Shown piece after piece: positions 33,964 through 42,538 of a stretch of 64,000 nucleotides of DNA. The notes below the pieces were generated by a model that was given only the letters and a program-made list of their open reading frames with translations, was not told where the DNA came from and did no database searches. A program made the position numbers and the translations under genes. The stretch comes from Microbacterium hydrocarbonoxydans (GTDB lineage: Bacteria > Actinomycetota > Actinomycetes > Actinomycetales > Microbacteriaceae), in contig NZ_JAMBOY010000003.1 of NCBI RefSeq assembly GCF_023715885.1, positions 248,001-312,000 on the forward strand, read 5' to 3'. Position 1 is the first letter of the stretch; each line of letters starts with the position of its first letter.

Positions 33964-34452
33964 ATGGCGCAGAAGGATGCATCGGTCGCCGAGCTCACGA
34001 AGTCATTCGAGGACTCGACTGCCGTTCTGCTGACCGAGTACCGCGGTCTGACGGTTGCCCAGCTCAAGCAGCTGCGCAACAGCATCCGTCAGGACGCTGA
34101 GTACGCCGTGGTGAAGAACACGCTGACCAAGATCGCCGCCAACAAGGCAGGCATCACCGCGCTGGACGACGACCTCAAGGGTCCGTCGGCCGTCGCGTTC
34201 GTGCACGGTGACTTCGTCGCCACTGCCAAGGCTCTTCGTGACTTCGCCAAGGCCAACCCGCTTCTCGTGATCAAGGCCGGCATCTTCGAGGGCAACGCCC
34301 TCACCGCCGACGAGGTCAACAAGTACGCCTCGCTCGAGAGCCGTGAGGTTCTGCTGGCGAAGGCCGCGGGCATGATGAAGGCGACGATGGGCAAGGCTGC
34401 CGCCACCATCGACGCGCTTCGCGAAAAGCTCGAGACCGCCGACGCCGCGTAA
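33964..34452 (+). CDS. rplJ: 50S ribosomal protein L10
   Basis: 162 aa. N-terminal [33 protein letters not shown] is the L10 rRNA-binding domain and the end is the helix for L7/L12 dimers. ATG 33964 has AAGGAG; an in-frame GTG 6 nt upstream is less likely. Followed by rplL after 48 nt. Confidence 0.96.
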   Translation: MAQKDASVAELTKSFEDSTAVLLTEYRGLTVAQLKQLRNSIRQDAEYAVVKNTLTKIAANKAGITALDDDLKGPSAVAFVHGDFVATAKALRDFAKANPLLVIKAGIFEGNALTADEVNKYASLESREVLLAKAAGMMKATMGKAAATIDALREKLETADAA

Positions 34453-34500
34453 GCGTCCGACGTTCTCGTACAACAACCCCATCTATCTAGGAGATACATC

Positions 34501-34881
34501 ATGGCGAAGCTTTCCACCGAGGAGCTGCTCGAGCAGTTCGCTGGCCTGACCCTCGTCGAGCTCAACGACTTCGTGAAGGCGTTCGAGGAGAAGTTCGAGG
34601 TCACCGCTGCCGCACCCGTCGCCGTTGCCGGCGCCGGTGGCGCTGGTGCTGCCGAAGAGGTCGAGGAGAAGGACTCCTTCGACGTCATCCTCGAGGCTGC
34701 CGGCGACAAGAAGATCCAGGTCATCAAGGCCGTCCGCGAGCTCACCTCGCTCGGCCTCGGCGAGGCCAAGGCTGTCGTCGACGGCGCTCCCAAGGCCGTC
34801 CTCGAGGGCGCGAACAAGGAGACCGCCGAGAAGGCGAAGGCCACTCTCGAAGAGGCCGGCGCGACGGTCACCCTCAAGTAA
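34501..34881 (+). CDS. rplL: 50S ribosomal protein L7/L12
   Basis: 126 aa. N-terminal dimerisation domain, Ala/Gly hinge ([16 protein letters not shown]), then the factor-binding C-domain [21 protein letters not shown]. Preceded by TAGGAGATACATC. Acts as the stalk protein that recruits GTPase translation factors. Confidence 0.97.
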   Translation: MAKLSTEELLEQFAGLTLVELNDFVKAFEEKFEVTAAAPVAVAGAGGAGAAEEVEEKDSFDVILEAAGDKKIQVIKAVRELTSLGLGEAKAVVDGAPKAVLEGANKETAEKAKATLEEAGATVTLK

Positions 34882-34925
34882 TCCCGTCCGGGTCGAGGTG
34901 CTCGCACCTCCTCCTGAACGTCTGC

Positions 34926-34953
34926 GAAGGCCCCGGGTCATCCCGGGGCCTTC
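34926..34953 (+). terminator. intrinsic terminator after rplL
   Basis: Perfect 12-bp stem GAAGGCCCCGGG/CCCGGGGCCTTC with a 4-nt loop, then GTGCATC. Confidence 0.8.
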
Positions 34954-34980
34954 GTGCATCTCCGGCGCGACCCGGGTGGA

Positions 34981-35985
34981 TCACCGGGGCGCAGCGGTCG
35001 AGCTGCGCACCACCAGCGAGGATGCCGTCACACACCGCTCCAGCGGCGATTCGGAATCCTCCATCTGCCGCTGCAGCAGTCGCACGGCCTCGTGTCCCTG
35101 CTCGCGCGGTGACTGCTTGATCGTCGTGAGCGCGAACATGTCGGCGTGCTGGTGGTCGTCGATCCCGACGATGCTGAGCTCGGTCGGCACGGCGATCCCG
35201 AGCCGCCTGGCGGCGATCATGGCTCCGATCGCCGCCTCGTCGCAGACACCGACCACGGCAGTGGGGCGCGAGCGACGGTCGCCGAGGAGCTCGACAGCGG
35301 CCGCGTACCCGCCGGGCATGGTGGGCGGCGAGTCCGCGACGCGTGCGTGCTCCGCCAGTCCTGCGGCGGTGAGCGCCTCGCGATAGCCCTCGATCCGTCG
35401 AGCGTCGCCGAAGCTGAGCTGCGCCGGATCGCTCGAGCCGCCGACGAAGGCGATGTCGGTGTGGCCGAGGTCGATGAGGTGCTCGGTCGCGATGCGCCCG
35501 GCGGCGACGTCGTCGATCGACACGGCGCTGGACCCCTCGCTGTAGGGCCCGACGCTCACGAGCGGTCGCTCCGACCGGTGGAGCCGTTCGAGCTCCTGCG
35601 CGCTGGGCTGGATGCCGACCGCGATGATCCCGTCGAAGCGGCGCCCGGGGAGCACGGTGTCGAACAGGCGCTCGCGGGTCTCGCTGCCCTCGCGGATGCC
35701 GTACAGCGCCAACTCGTAGTCGAGGGCGAACAGCGACTCCTGGATGCCGTCGAGCAGCTCGGCGAAGAACCAGCGCTCGACGGGCGGCATGATGACCCCG
35801 ACGGTCTGCGTGCGACCCGTGGCGAGGCTCGTCGCGGAGGAGTGTGCGACGTAGGCGAGCTCGTCGGCAGCATCCGACACACGCCGTCTCGTTTCCTCGG
35901 ACACGTAGCCGCGGCCGGTGAGAGCGCGGCTGGCGGTGGCCTTGGATACACCGGCACGGGCCGCGACGTCCGCGATCGTGCTCAT
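34981..35985 (-). CDS. LacI family transcriptional regulator
   Basis: 334 aa. N-terminal LacI HTH (TIADVAARAGVSKATASRALTGRGYVSEETRRRV) and hinge, then a periplasmic-binding-like effector domain (VGVIMPPVERWFFAELLDGI, GSSDPAQLSFGDARRIEGYREAL). ATG 35985 is preceded by GAGGAGGACCG. Divergent from the sugar importer at 36261 with palindromes between, so it probably represses that operon and itself, with release by an imported sugar. Confidence 0.93.
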   Translation of the reverse strand: MSTIADVAARAGVSKATASRALTGRGYVSEETRRRVSDAADELAYVAHSSATSLATGRTQTVGVIMPPVERWFFAELLDGIQESLFALDYELALYGIREGSETRERLFDTVLPGRRFDGIIAVGIQPSAQELERLHRSERPLVSVGPYSEGSSAVSIDDVAAGRIATEHLIDLGHTDIAFVGGSSDPAQLSFGDARRIEGYREALTAAGLAEHARVADSPPTMPGGYAAAVELLGDRRSRPTAVVGVCDEAAIGAMIAARRLGIAVPTELSIVGIDDHQHADMFALTTIKQSPREQGHEAVRLLQRQMEDSESPLERCVTASSLVVRSSTAAPR

Positions 35986-36003
35986 CGGTCCTCCTCGACC
36001 CGT

Positions 36004-36035
36004 GTCATCCGTGCACGCCAGCGTGCGCGGATGAC
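36004..36035. promoter_or_regulatory. 15-bp-arm inverted repeat upstream of lacI-type gene
   Basis: GTCATCCGTGCACGC (36004-36018) and 36021-36035 are inverted copies with one mismatch and a 2-nt spacer. It lies just before the regulator start, in its promoter or leader. Could be an operator or an mRNA hairpin. Confidence 0.5.
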
Positions 36036-36060
36036 ATGGTAGCTCGCCGCGGGCGGAAAA

Positions 36061-36072
36061 GGAACCGGTTCC
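36061..36072. promoter_or_regulatory. LacI-type operator GGAACCGGTTCC
   Basis: Perfect 12-bp palindrome. A related near-palindrome GGAATCGGTTCC occurs at 36185-36196, 124 nt downstream, so two spaced sites may allow looping between regulator and importer promoters. Confidence 0.6.
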
Positions 36073-36085
36073 ACACAATCGTTGC

Positions 36086-36097
36086 GGGAGCGCTCCC
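36086..36097. promoter_or_regulatory. LacI-type operator GGGAGCGCTCCC
   Basis: Perfect 12-bp palindrome within TTGCGGGAGCGCTCCCATC. The GAGCGCTC core is typical for LacI-family operators in actinobacterial sugar operons. Confidence 0.65.
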
Positions 36098-36184
36098 ATC
36101 TTCGCGGAGACGGCCCGGAGAAAGGTTGCAAGCTTGTGATCCTCGTATGTTGTGCCGGGAACTGAGACGCCGGTATGTTGGCGT

Positions 36185-36196
36185 GGAATCGGTTCC
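36185..36196. promoter_or_regulatory. second GGAA-type operator half-site pair before importer
   Basis: GGAATCGGTTCC, one position off a perfect palindrome, resembles 36061-36072. It is 65 nt before the binding-protein ATG, where a repressor would block transcription. Confidence 0.5.
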
Positions 36197-36260
36197 CGAT
36201 CTGCGCCGAGGGGCGGCGTGGATCACCGAGGGGCCGTGGAACTCGAAGAGGAGAATTCAC

Positions 36261-37574
36261 ATGGGTCTGTCACAGCGTTCCCGGCGTTACGCGCCGATCG
36301 CCCTTCTGGGTGTCGCGGGTATCGCACTCGCGGGCTGCGGTGCTCCCGGCGCACCGAGCGGCGGCGGAGGCGGCGGCGGCGACAACACCGTCACGATCTA
36401 CGGCACGATCGTCGACTCCGAGGCCGAACTCCTCCAGGAGTCCTGGGCGGACTGGGCCGAGGAGAACGACATCACCATCAAGTACGAGGGCAGCCAGGAC
36501 TTCGAGACCCAGCTCGGCACCCGCGCACAGGGCGGCAACCCGCCCGACATCGCGATCTTCCCGCAGCCGGGTCTGTTCGCCGACTTCGCCAAGCGCGACT
36601 TCCTCAAGCCCGCGCCCGAAGAGGTCGAGAAGAACGCCAACGAGTACTGGACCGAGGACTGGGTGAACTACGGCACGGTCGACGGCGAGTTCTACGGCGC
36701 GCCGCTCATGGCCAACGTCAAGGGGTGGATCTGGTACTCCCCGGCGAAGTTCGCCGAGTGGGGCGTCGAGGTCCCGACGACCCTCGACGAGATGCAGGCG
36801 CTGACGGAGACCATCCAGTCCAAGATCGGCGGGCCGGCGTGGTGCGCCGGCTTCGAGTCCGGCACGGCGACCGGCTGGCCGGGCACCGACTGGGTCGAGG
36901 ACTACGTGCTCCGTCAGGCGGGTCCGGACGTGTACGACCAGTGGGTGACGAACGAGATCCCGTTCACCGACCCGCAGATCAAGACCGCATTCGACTCGGT
37001 GGGATCGATCCTGCTCAACCCGTCGAACGTGAACGCGGGCTTCGGTGACGTGCGCTCGATCAACTCGACCGCGTTCGGCGACGTGGCTCCGGCCCTCGCG
37101 GGCGGCACCTGCGCGCTGACCCACCAGGCGTCGTTCCTGTCGGGCTTCTTCCCCGAGGGCACGAACATCGCCGAGGACGGCGACGTCTGGGCGTTCATGC
37201 TCCCGGGTGAGACCGCTGACGACAAGGCCGTCACCGGTGCCGGTGAGATCGTGGGCGCGTTCAGCGACTCCGAGGCCACCCAGAAGGTCCTCGCGTACCT
37301 GTCCAGCCCCGAGTGGGCGAACAGCCGCGTGAGCCTCGGCGGCGTCACCTCGGCCAACAACGGCCTCGACCCCGCGAACGCCAAGGACCCGATCCTCCAG
37401 GAGACCATCAAGATCCTGCAGGACCCGGACACCACGTTCCGCTTCGACGCGTCCGACCTGATGCCCGGTGCCGTCGGCGCTGGAACCTTCTGGAAGGGCA
37501 TCGTCGCCTGGGTCAACGGCACCTCGACCGACGAGGTCCTGACGCAGATCGAAACCGGCTGGCCGTCCAGCTGA
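36261..37574 (+). CDS. sugar ABC transporter substrate-binding lipoprotein
   Basis: 437 aa. Lipoprotein signal peptide with lipobox LAGC (Cys about residue 27) and a Gly-rich linker, then an SBP_bac_1 domain: TIYGTIVDSEAELLQESWADW, GNPPDIAIFPQPGLFADFAK, WYSPAKFAEWGVEVPTTLDE. This resembles alpha-glucoside/oligosaccharide binding proteins. ATG 36261 follows GAGGAGA. The following terminator may let the binding protein be made in excess over the permeases. Confidence 0.88.
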   Translation: MGLSQRSRRYAPIALLGVAGIALAGCGAPGAPSGGGGGGGDNTVTIYGTIVDSEAELLQESWADWAEENDITIKYEGSQDFETQLGTRAQGGNPPDIAIFPQPGLFADFAKRDFLKPAPEEVEKNANEYWTEDWVNYGTVDGEFYGAPLMANVKGWIWYSPAKFAEWGVEVPTTLDEMQALTETIQSKIGGPAWCAGFESGTATGWPGTDWVEDYVLRQAGPDVYDQWVTNEIPFTDPQIKTAFDSVGSILLNPSNVNAGFGDVRSINSTAFGDVAPALAGGTCALTHQASFLSGFFPEGTNIAEDGDVWAFMLPGETADDKAVTGAGEIVGAFSDSEATQKVLAYLSSPEWANSRVSLGGVTSANNGLDPANAKDPILQETIKILQDPDTTFRFDASDLMPGAVGAGTFWKGIVAWVNGTSTDEVLTQIETGWPSS

Positions 37575-37581
37575 TCGGATG

Positions 37582-37613
37582 AGGAGGGCCGCCCCATCCG
37601 GGGCGGCCCTCCT
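37582..37613 (+). terminator. terminator/attenuator between binding protein and permease genes
   Basis: Perfect 14-bp stem (37582-37595 with 37600-37613) and 4-nt loop, followed by TCTCATCCC. Placed inside an operon, it probably reduces read-through to the permeases. Confidence 0.75.
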
Positions 37614-37677
37614 TCTCATCCCGTGGCCCGCACATCGACGTACGGGCTGATCCGCAACGCGTCATGAAGGGGAATCC

Positions 37678-38817
37678 GTGAACGCGACAGCATTCTTCCA
37701 ATGGATCGGGACTCTGCCCCAGATCCTCCAAGCAGTGGTCGTGGTCATCGCCTTCGCGGTGGTCGTGGCCGTCATCCTCCTCCTCGTGGACATCGCCCCG
37801 CGACGTGGAGCGATCTACACCTGGGTGCGCCTGGCGATGTGCCTGCTCATCCCGCTCGCCGTGATGTTCTTCTTCAGCTCCTACTACTGGGCGATGGGCG
37901 TCGCCGTCCTCGTCGGAGCTCTGTTCTTCTTCCTGGACTACCGATCCCGCGATGGGGCGGGATACCTGATCCAGCTCGTGGCCTTCATGGCCCCGGCGCT
38001 GCTGCTGCTGCTCGTCGGGCTCATCCTCCCGTCGATCCAGACGATGTACTCGTCGTTCCGGAACTCCTCGAACAGCGACTTCGTCGGATTCGCGAACTAC
38101 GCCTGGATCTTCACGCAGTCCGACGGCATCACCTCGGTCGTCAACTCGATCATCTGGGTGCTGCTCGTGCCGACCGTGTCGACGATCGTCGGTCTGGCCT
38201 ACGCCGTGTTCATCGACCGCACCCGCGGCGAGAAGATCTACAAGGTGCTCGTGTTCATGCCGATGGCCATCTCGTTCGTCGGCGCGAGCATCATCTGGCG
38301 GTTCATGTACGAGTACCGCGGCGGCGACTTCAAGCAGATCGGTCTGCTCAACCAGATCCTCGTCTGGTTCGGCGGCACGCCGCAGCAGTGGCTGCTCAAC
38401 GAGCCGTGGAACAACCTGTTCCTCATCGTCGTGCTCATCTGGGTGCAGACCGGTTTCGCGATGGTCGTGCTGTCGGCATCCATCAAGGGCGTCCCGGCCG
38501 AGCTCCTCGAGGCGGCCGAGCTCGACGGCGCGAATGCCTGGGAACGCTTCCGCTCGGTGACCGTGCCGTCGATCCGTCCCGCGCTGATCGTGGTGCTCAC
38601 GACGATCTCGATCGCCTCCCTGAAGGTCTTCGACATCGTGCGCACCATGACCGCCGGAAACTACGGCACCTCGGTGCTGGCGAACGAGATGTACACGCAG
38701 TTCTCGAAGTTCGAGGCGGGTCGCAGCGCCGCGCTGTCGGTCATCCTCTTCATCCTCGTGCTGCCGATCGTCATCTACAACGCCAGACAGATCAAGAAGC
38801 AGAGGGAGGTGCGGTGA
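37678..38817 (+). CDS. sugar ABC transporter permease (MalF-like)
   Basis: 379 aa from GTG with AAGGGGAA ahead. An N-terminal extension of about 110 residues with four hydrophobic segments (15-40, 52-66, 68-82, 95-118) precedes the usual six-helix core, as in AglF/MalF-like permeases. EAA loop near 275: AELLEAAELDGANAWERFRSV. Overlaps the next gene by 1 nt. Confidence 0.88.
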   Translation: MNATAFFQWIGTLPQILQAVVVVIAFAVVVAVILLLVDIAPRRGAIYTWVRLAMCLLIPLAVMFFFSSYYWAMGVAVLVGALFFFLDYRSRDGAGYLIQLVAFMAPALLLLLVGLILPSIQTMYSSFRNSSNSDFVGFANYAWIFTQSDGITSVVNSIIWVLLVPTVSTIVGLAYAVFIDRTRGEKIYKVLVFMPMAISFVGASIIWRFMYEYRGGDFKQIGLLNQILVWFGGTPQQWLLNEPWNNLFLIVVLIWVQTGFAMVVLSASIKGVPAELLEAAELDGANAWERFRSVTVPSIRPALIVVLTTISIASLKVFDIVRTMTAGNYGTSVLANEMYTQFSKFEAGRSAALSVILFILVLPIVIYNARQIKKQREVR

Positions 38818-39779
38818 TGAGCGACACCCTGAAGACCGAGACCCCCGCCTCCACCCGGGCGATCACGACCGGCGGCGGACTGGATGCCGCGGCGGGGCGC
38901 GCGCGCAAGAAGCTGTCACGGCCCTGGGCGTCGGTGGGCTCCATCCTCATCGCCGTGCTGTGGACGATCCCGACGCTGGGGCTGTTCATCTCGTCGTTCC
39001 GTCCGCGAGACGACATCCAGTCCAGCGGATGGTGGGAGTTCTTCGCGAACCCCGCGGTGACCTTCGACAACTACGTGCAGGTCCTGCAGTCGGGCACCAC
39101 GCAGCTGACCATCCTCGAATCGTTCATCAACTCGATCGCGATCACGATCCCCGCGACCGTCATCCCGCTGATGATCGCGGCGATGGCGGCGTACGCGTTC
39201 GCCTGGATCGACTTCAAGGGTCGCAACGCGCTGTTCATCTTCGTGTTCGCGCTGCAGATCGTGCCGATCCAGATGGCACTGGTGCCGCTGCTCAGCTCGT
39301 TCTCGCGGGGCATCAACCTGTTCGGGCTGCAGGTGACCCTGCCGCTCGACGCCTCGCAGGGATACGCGCAGGTGTGGATCGCCCACACGATGTTCGCGCT
39401 GCCGCTCGCGATCTACCTGCTGCACAACTTCATGTCGGAGATCCCGGGCGAGATCATCGAGGCCGCGCGCGTCGACGGTGCCTCCCGCGGGCAGATCTTC
39501 TTCCGCGTGGTGCTGCCGCTCACGATGCCGGCCATCGCCTCGGTGGCAATCTTCCAGTTCCTCTGGGTCTGGAACGACCTGCTGGTCGCTCTCGTGTTCG
39601 CCGATGGCGCGGCGGCGCCGATCACGAAGCTGCTGGCCGAGATCACGGGAACCCGCGGCAACGACTGGTACCTGCTCACCGCCGGTGCCTTCGTGTCGAT
39701 CATCATCCCGTTGATCGTGTTCTTCGCCCTGCAGCGCTACTTCGTGCGCGGCCTGCTGGCAGGTTCCACGAAGGGCTGA
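38817..39779 (+). CDS. sugar ABC transporter permease (MalG-like)
   Basis: 320 aa. N-terminal cytoplasmic tail, six membrane helices and EAA loop EIIEAARVDGASRGQIFFRVVLPL (about 220-243). Starts on the stop of the previous gene. No ATPase gene follows; energy is likely supplied by a shared MsiK/MalK-type ATPase encoded elsewhere, usual in actinobacteria. Confidence 0.9.
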   Translation: MSDTLKTETPASTRAITTGGGLDAAAGRARKKLSRPWASVGSILIAVLWTIPTLGLFISSFRPRDDIQSSGWWEFFANPAVTFDNYVQVLQSGTTQLTILESFINSIAITIPATVIPLMIAAMAAYAFAWIDFKGRNALFIFVFALQIVPIQMALVPLLSSFSRGINLFGLQVTLPLDASQGYAQVWIAHTMFALPLAIYLLHNFMSEIPGEIIEAARVDGASRGQIFFRVVLPLTMPAIASVAIFQFLWVWNDLLVALVFADGAAAPITKLLAEITGTRGNDWYLLTAGAFVSIIIPLIVFFALQRYFVRGLLAGSTKG

Positions 39780-39854
39780 CGCGACGACGCGAGCGTCGAC
39801 GACAGGATGCCGCGGCCGGGTGCAACACAACCCCGGTCGCGGCATCCGCACGTC

Positions 39855-39860
39855 TACCCT
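39855..39860 (+). promoter_or_regulatory. -10 element for leaderless cbs transcript
   Basis: TACCCT ends 6 nt before the ATG of cbs, with no Shine-Dalgarno between. Confidence 0.5.
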
Positions 39861-39866
39861 GAAGAC

Positions 39867-41243
39867 ATGAAGTATGCGGACTCGATCGTCGACCTCGTCG
39901 GCGACACCCCTCTCGTGAAGCTCCAGCGGGTCACCGAGGGCATCGAGTGCACCGTCCTCGTTAAGCTCGAGTACCTGAACCCCGGCGGCTCCGCCAAGGA
40001 CCGCATCGCCTCGCGGATCATCGACGCCGCCGAAGCCTCGGGTGAGTTGCGGCCGGGCGGCACGATCGTCGAGCCCACGAGCGGCAACACCGGCGTGGGC
40101 CTCGCCCTGGTCGCGCAGCAGCGCGGCTACGGATGCGTCTTCGTCGTGCCGGACAAGGTCGGCGAGGACAAGATCGACGTGCTGCGCGCCTACGGAGCCG
40201 AGGTCGTCGTGACGCCCACGTCGGTCGCCGCCGACAGTCCGGAGTCCTACTACAGCGTCAGCGACCGGCTGGCGCGGGAGATCCCGGGGGCGTTCAAGCC
40301 CAACCAGTACGAGAACCCGAACGGGCCGCGCAGCCACTACGAGACCACGGGCCCGGAGATCTGGCGGGACACCGACGGCCGCATCACGCACTTCGTCGCC
40401 GGGGTCGGCACGGGCGGGACCATCACCGGCACCGGCCGGTTCCTGCGCGAGGTCTCCGACGACCGGGTGCGCATCGTCGGAGTCGACCCCGAGGGCAGCG
40501 TCTACAGCGGCGGCACCGGTCGCCCGTACCTCGTCGAGGGCGTGGGGGAGGACATCTGGCCCGGCGCCTACGACCCGACCGTGCCGCACGAGATCGTCGC
40601 GGTCGACGACGCCGAGGCCTTCGCGATGACCCGCCGCCTCGCCCGCGAGGAGGGCATCCTCGTCGGCGGGTCCAGCGGCATGGCGGTCGTCGGCGCTCTG
40701 CGCGTGGCCCGCGAGCTCCCGGCGGACGCGGTGATGGTCGTGCTCCTGCCCGACGGCGGGCGCGGATACCTCGGCAAGATCTTCAACGACGGGTGGATGC
40801 GGTCCTACGGCTTCAGCGACGTCGAGGACGGCGAGACGGTCGCCGACGTGCTGGCCGCCCGCGCACCGCGCCAGGGCGACGGCATCCCCGACCTCGTGCA
40901 CGCGCACCCCACCGACACGGTGCTCGAGGCGATCGGCCTGCTGACGGAGTACGACGTCTCGCAGCTCGTGGTGCTGAGCGCCGAGCCGCCGGTCATGATG
41001 GGCGAGGTCGTCGGCACGGTCGACGAGAAGGGTCTGCTCGACCTCCTCTTCCGGGGCGACGCCAAGCCGACGGATGCCGTCGGCGAGCATGTCGCGGAGA
41101 GGTTGCCGCTCATCGGCATCCATGCTCCGATCGCGCAGGCGCGCACGGCGCTCGCCGAGGCGGACGCCCTGCTCGTCACGGAGGGCGGGCGGCCGCACAC
41201 CGTGCTCACCCGACAGGACCTGCTGTCGTACCTGTCTCGCTGA
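39867..41243 (+). CDS. cbs: cystathionine beta-synthase
   Basis: 458 aa. PLP fold-type II domain with Schiff-base K44 in NPGGSAKDR, TSGNTGVGLALVAQ, and the phosphate loop GTGGTITGTGRFL. The last 120 residues are a pair of CBS domains (VHAHPTDTVLEAIGLL, VGTVDEKGLLDLLF). Condenses serine (or O-acetylserine) with homocysteine to cystathionine. It lies 53 nt before metB in the same direction, giving a reverse-transsulfuration pair. The start follows from the leaderless promoter layout and family alignment. Confidence 0.92.
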   Translation: MKYADSIVDLVGDTPLVKLQRVTEGIECTVLVKLEYLNPGGSAKDRIASRIIDAAEASGELRPGGTIVEPTSGNTGVGLALVAQQRGYGCVFVVPDKVGEDKIDVLRAYGAEVVVTPTSVAADSPESYYSVSDRLAREIPGAFKPNQYENPNGPRSHYETTGPEIWRDTDGRITHFVAGVGTGGTITGTGRFLREVSDDRVRIVGVDPEGSVYSGGTGRPYLVEGVGEDIWPGAYDPTVPHEIVAVDDAEAFAMTRRLAREEGILVGGSSGMAVVGALRVARELPADAVMVVLLPDGGRGYLGKIFNDGWMRSYGFSDVEDGETVADVLAARAPRQGDGIPDLVHAHPTDTVLEAIGLLTEYDVSQLVVLSAEPPVMMGEVVGTVDEKGLLDLLFRGDAKPTDAVGEHVAERLPLIGIHAPIAQARTALAEADALLVTEGGRPHTVLTRQDLLSYLSR

Positions 41244-41284
41244 CCCCGGGCGTAACGGGCCGGCCGCTGTCACGGCCGCCGACG

Positions 41285-41290
41285 TAGGCT
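41285..41290 (+). promoter_or_regulatory. -10 element for leaderless metB transcript
   Basis: TAGGCT ends 6 nt before ATG 41297. It implies a separate promoter for the second transsulfuration gene. Confidence 0.5.
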
Positions 41291-41296
41291 GAAGGC

Positions 41297-42451
41297 ATGT
41301 CCGAGTACTCCTTCGCCACCCGAGCCATCCACGCGGGCCAGGAGCCCGATCCGACCACCGGATCGATCATCCCGCCGATCTACCAGGCCTCCACGCACGT
41401 GCAGGACGGCATCGGCGGGTTCCGCGAGGGGTACGAGTACAACCGCGCCGGCAACCCGACCCGCTCCTCGCTGGAGACCCAGCTCGCGGCACTCGAGGGC
41501 GGCGCGCGAGCTCTGTCCTTCGCCTCGGGTCTCGCCGCGGAGGACGCGCTGCTGCGCGGCATCCTCTCTCCGGGCGACCACGTGCTGCTCAGCAACGACG
41601 CGTACGGAGGGACCTACCGCCTGCTGACCAAGGTCCTCGCCAAGTGGGGCATCGAGACCACGACCGTCGAGCTGTCCGACCTCGATGCGGTGCGCGCCGG
41701 TCTCCGCCCCGAGACCCGGATCATCTGGGTCGAGACGCCCAGCAACCCGCTCCTGAAGATCGTCGACATCGCCGCTGTCGCCGAGATCGCGCACGCCGCC
41801 GGCGCCATCGCGGTCGTCGACAACACCTTCGCCTCGCCCGCGCTGCAGCAGCCGCTGTCGCTGGGCGCCGATCTCGTCGTGCACTCCACCACCAAGTACC
41901 TCGGCGGGCACTCCGACGTGCTCGGCGGTGCCGTGGTGTTCGGCGACGACCGGTTCGTCGACGATGTGAAGTTCCAGCAGTTCGCCGTCGGTGCCGTGTC
42001 GGCGCCGTTCGACGCGTGGCTCACGACCCGGGGTATCAAGACCCTCGCGGTGCGCATGCGCCAGCACTCCGAGAACGCGCAGGCCGTGGCCGAGTGGGCG
42101 GCGGAGCGCCCGGAGTTCGCGCAGGTCTACTATCCGGGTCTCGCCGCGCACGCCGGTCACGACATCGCCGCCCGGCAGATGAGCGGATTCGGCGGGATGC
42201 TGTCGCTCGGTCTCGCGGCGGGACCGGCGGCCGCCAAGGCGTTCGCCGAGTCGACCGAGCTGTTCCAGCTCGCGGAGTCGCTGGGCGGCGTCGAGTCGCT
42301 GATCGGATACCCGCCGGACATGACCCACGCGTCGGTGCGCGGAACCGAGCTCGCCGTGCCCGAGAACATCGTGCGGCTGTCGGTGGGCATCGAGGACGCC
42401 GGCGACCTCGTCGCCGACCTCGAGCAGTCGCTCGCCCGCATCTCGCGCTGA
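41297..42451 (+). CDS. metB: cystathionine gamma-synthase / gamma-lyase
   Basis: 384 aa Cys/Met-metabolism PLP enzyme. Motifs: YEYNRAGNPTRSSLETQLAALEGG (first Tyr/Arg of active site at about 48-56), VETPSNPLLKIVD, and K200 in VVHSTTKYLGGHSDVLGG. Sequence does not tell synthase from lyase. Next to cystathionine beta-synthase a lyase (cysteine formation) would complete reverse transsulfuration. Leaderless-type start. Confidence 0.92.
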   Translation: MSEYSFATRAIHAGQEPDPTTGSIIPPIYQASTHVQDGIGGFREGYEYNRAGNPTRSSLETQLAALEGGARALSFASGLAAEDALLRGILSPGDHVLLSNDAYGGTYRLLTKVLAKWGIETTTVELSDLDAVRAGLRPETRIIWVETPSNPLLKIVDIAAVAEIAHAAGAIAVVDNTFASPALQQPLSLGADLVVHSTTKYLGGHSDVLGGAVVFGDDRFVDDVKFQQFAVGAVSAPFDAWLTTRGIKTLAVRMRQHSENAQAVAEWAAERPEFAQVYYPGLAAHAGHDIAARQMSGFGGMLSLGLAAGPAAAKAFAESTELFQLAESLGGVESLIGYPPDMTHASVRGTELAVPENIVRLSVGIEDAGDLVADLEQSLARISR

Positions 42452-42496
42452 CGGTCGCGGAGGCCGGCCGGTGGGGGAGTAGCATGGATGCTTCGC

Positions 42497-42510
42497 TCGA
42501 ATCGATTCGA
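42497..42510. promoter_or_regulatory. perfect 14-bp palindrome upstream of MFS gene
   Basis: TCGAATCGATTCGA lies 28 nt before the chosen GTG start of the MFS transporter. It is a probable operator for a repressor of the efflux gene; the regulator is not adjacent. Confidence 0.55.
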
Positions 42511-42538
42511 GACTCATCCCCCTCCCCGGAAAGCCCCT

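Noticed and set aside
38916..41273. 785-aa ORF on the minus strand over permease and cbs genes
   Set aside because: Antisense shadow composed of Asp/Arg/Val/Gly; both plus-strand genes have clear family motifs.
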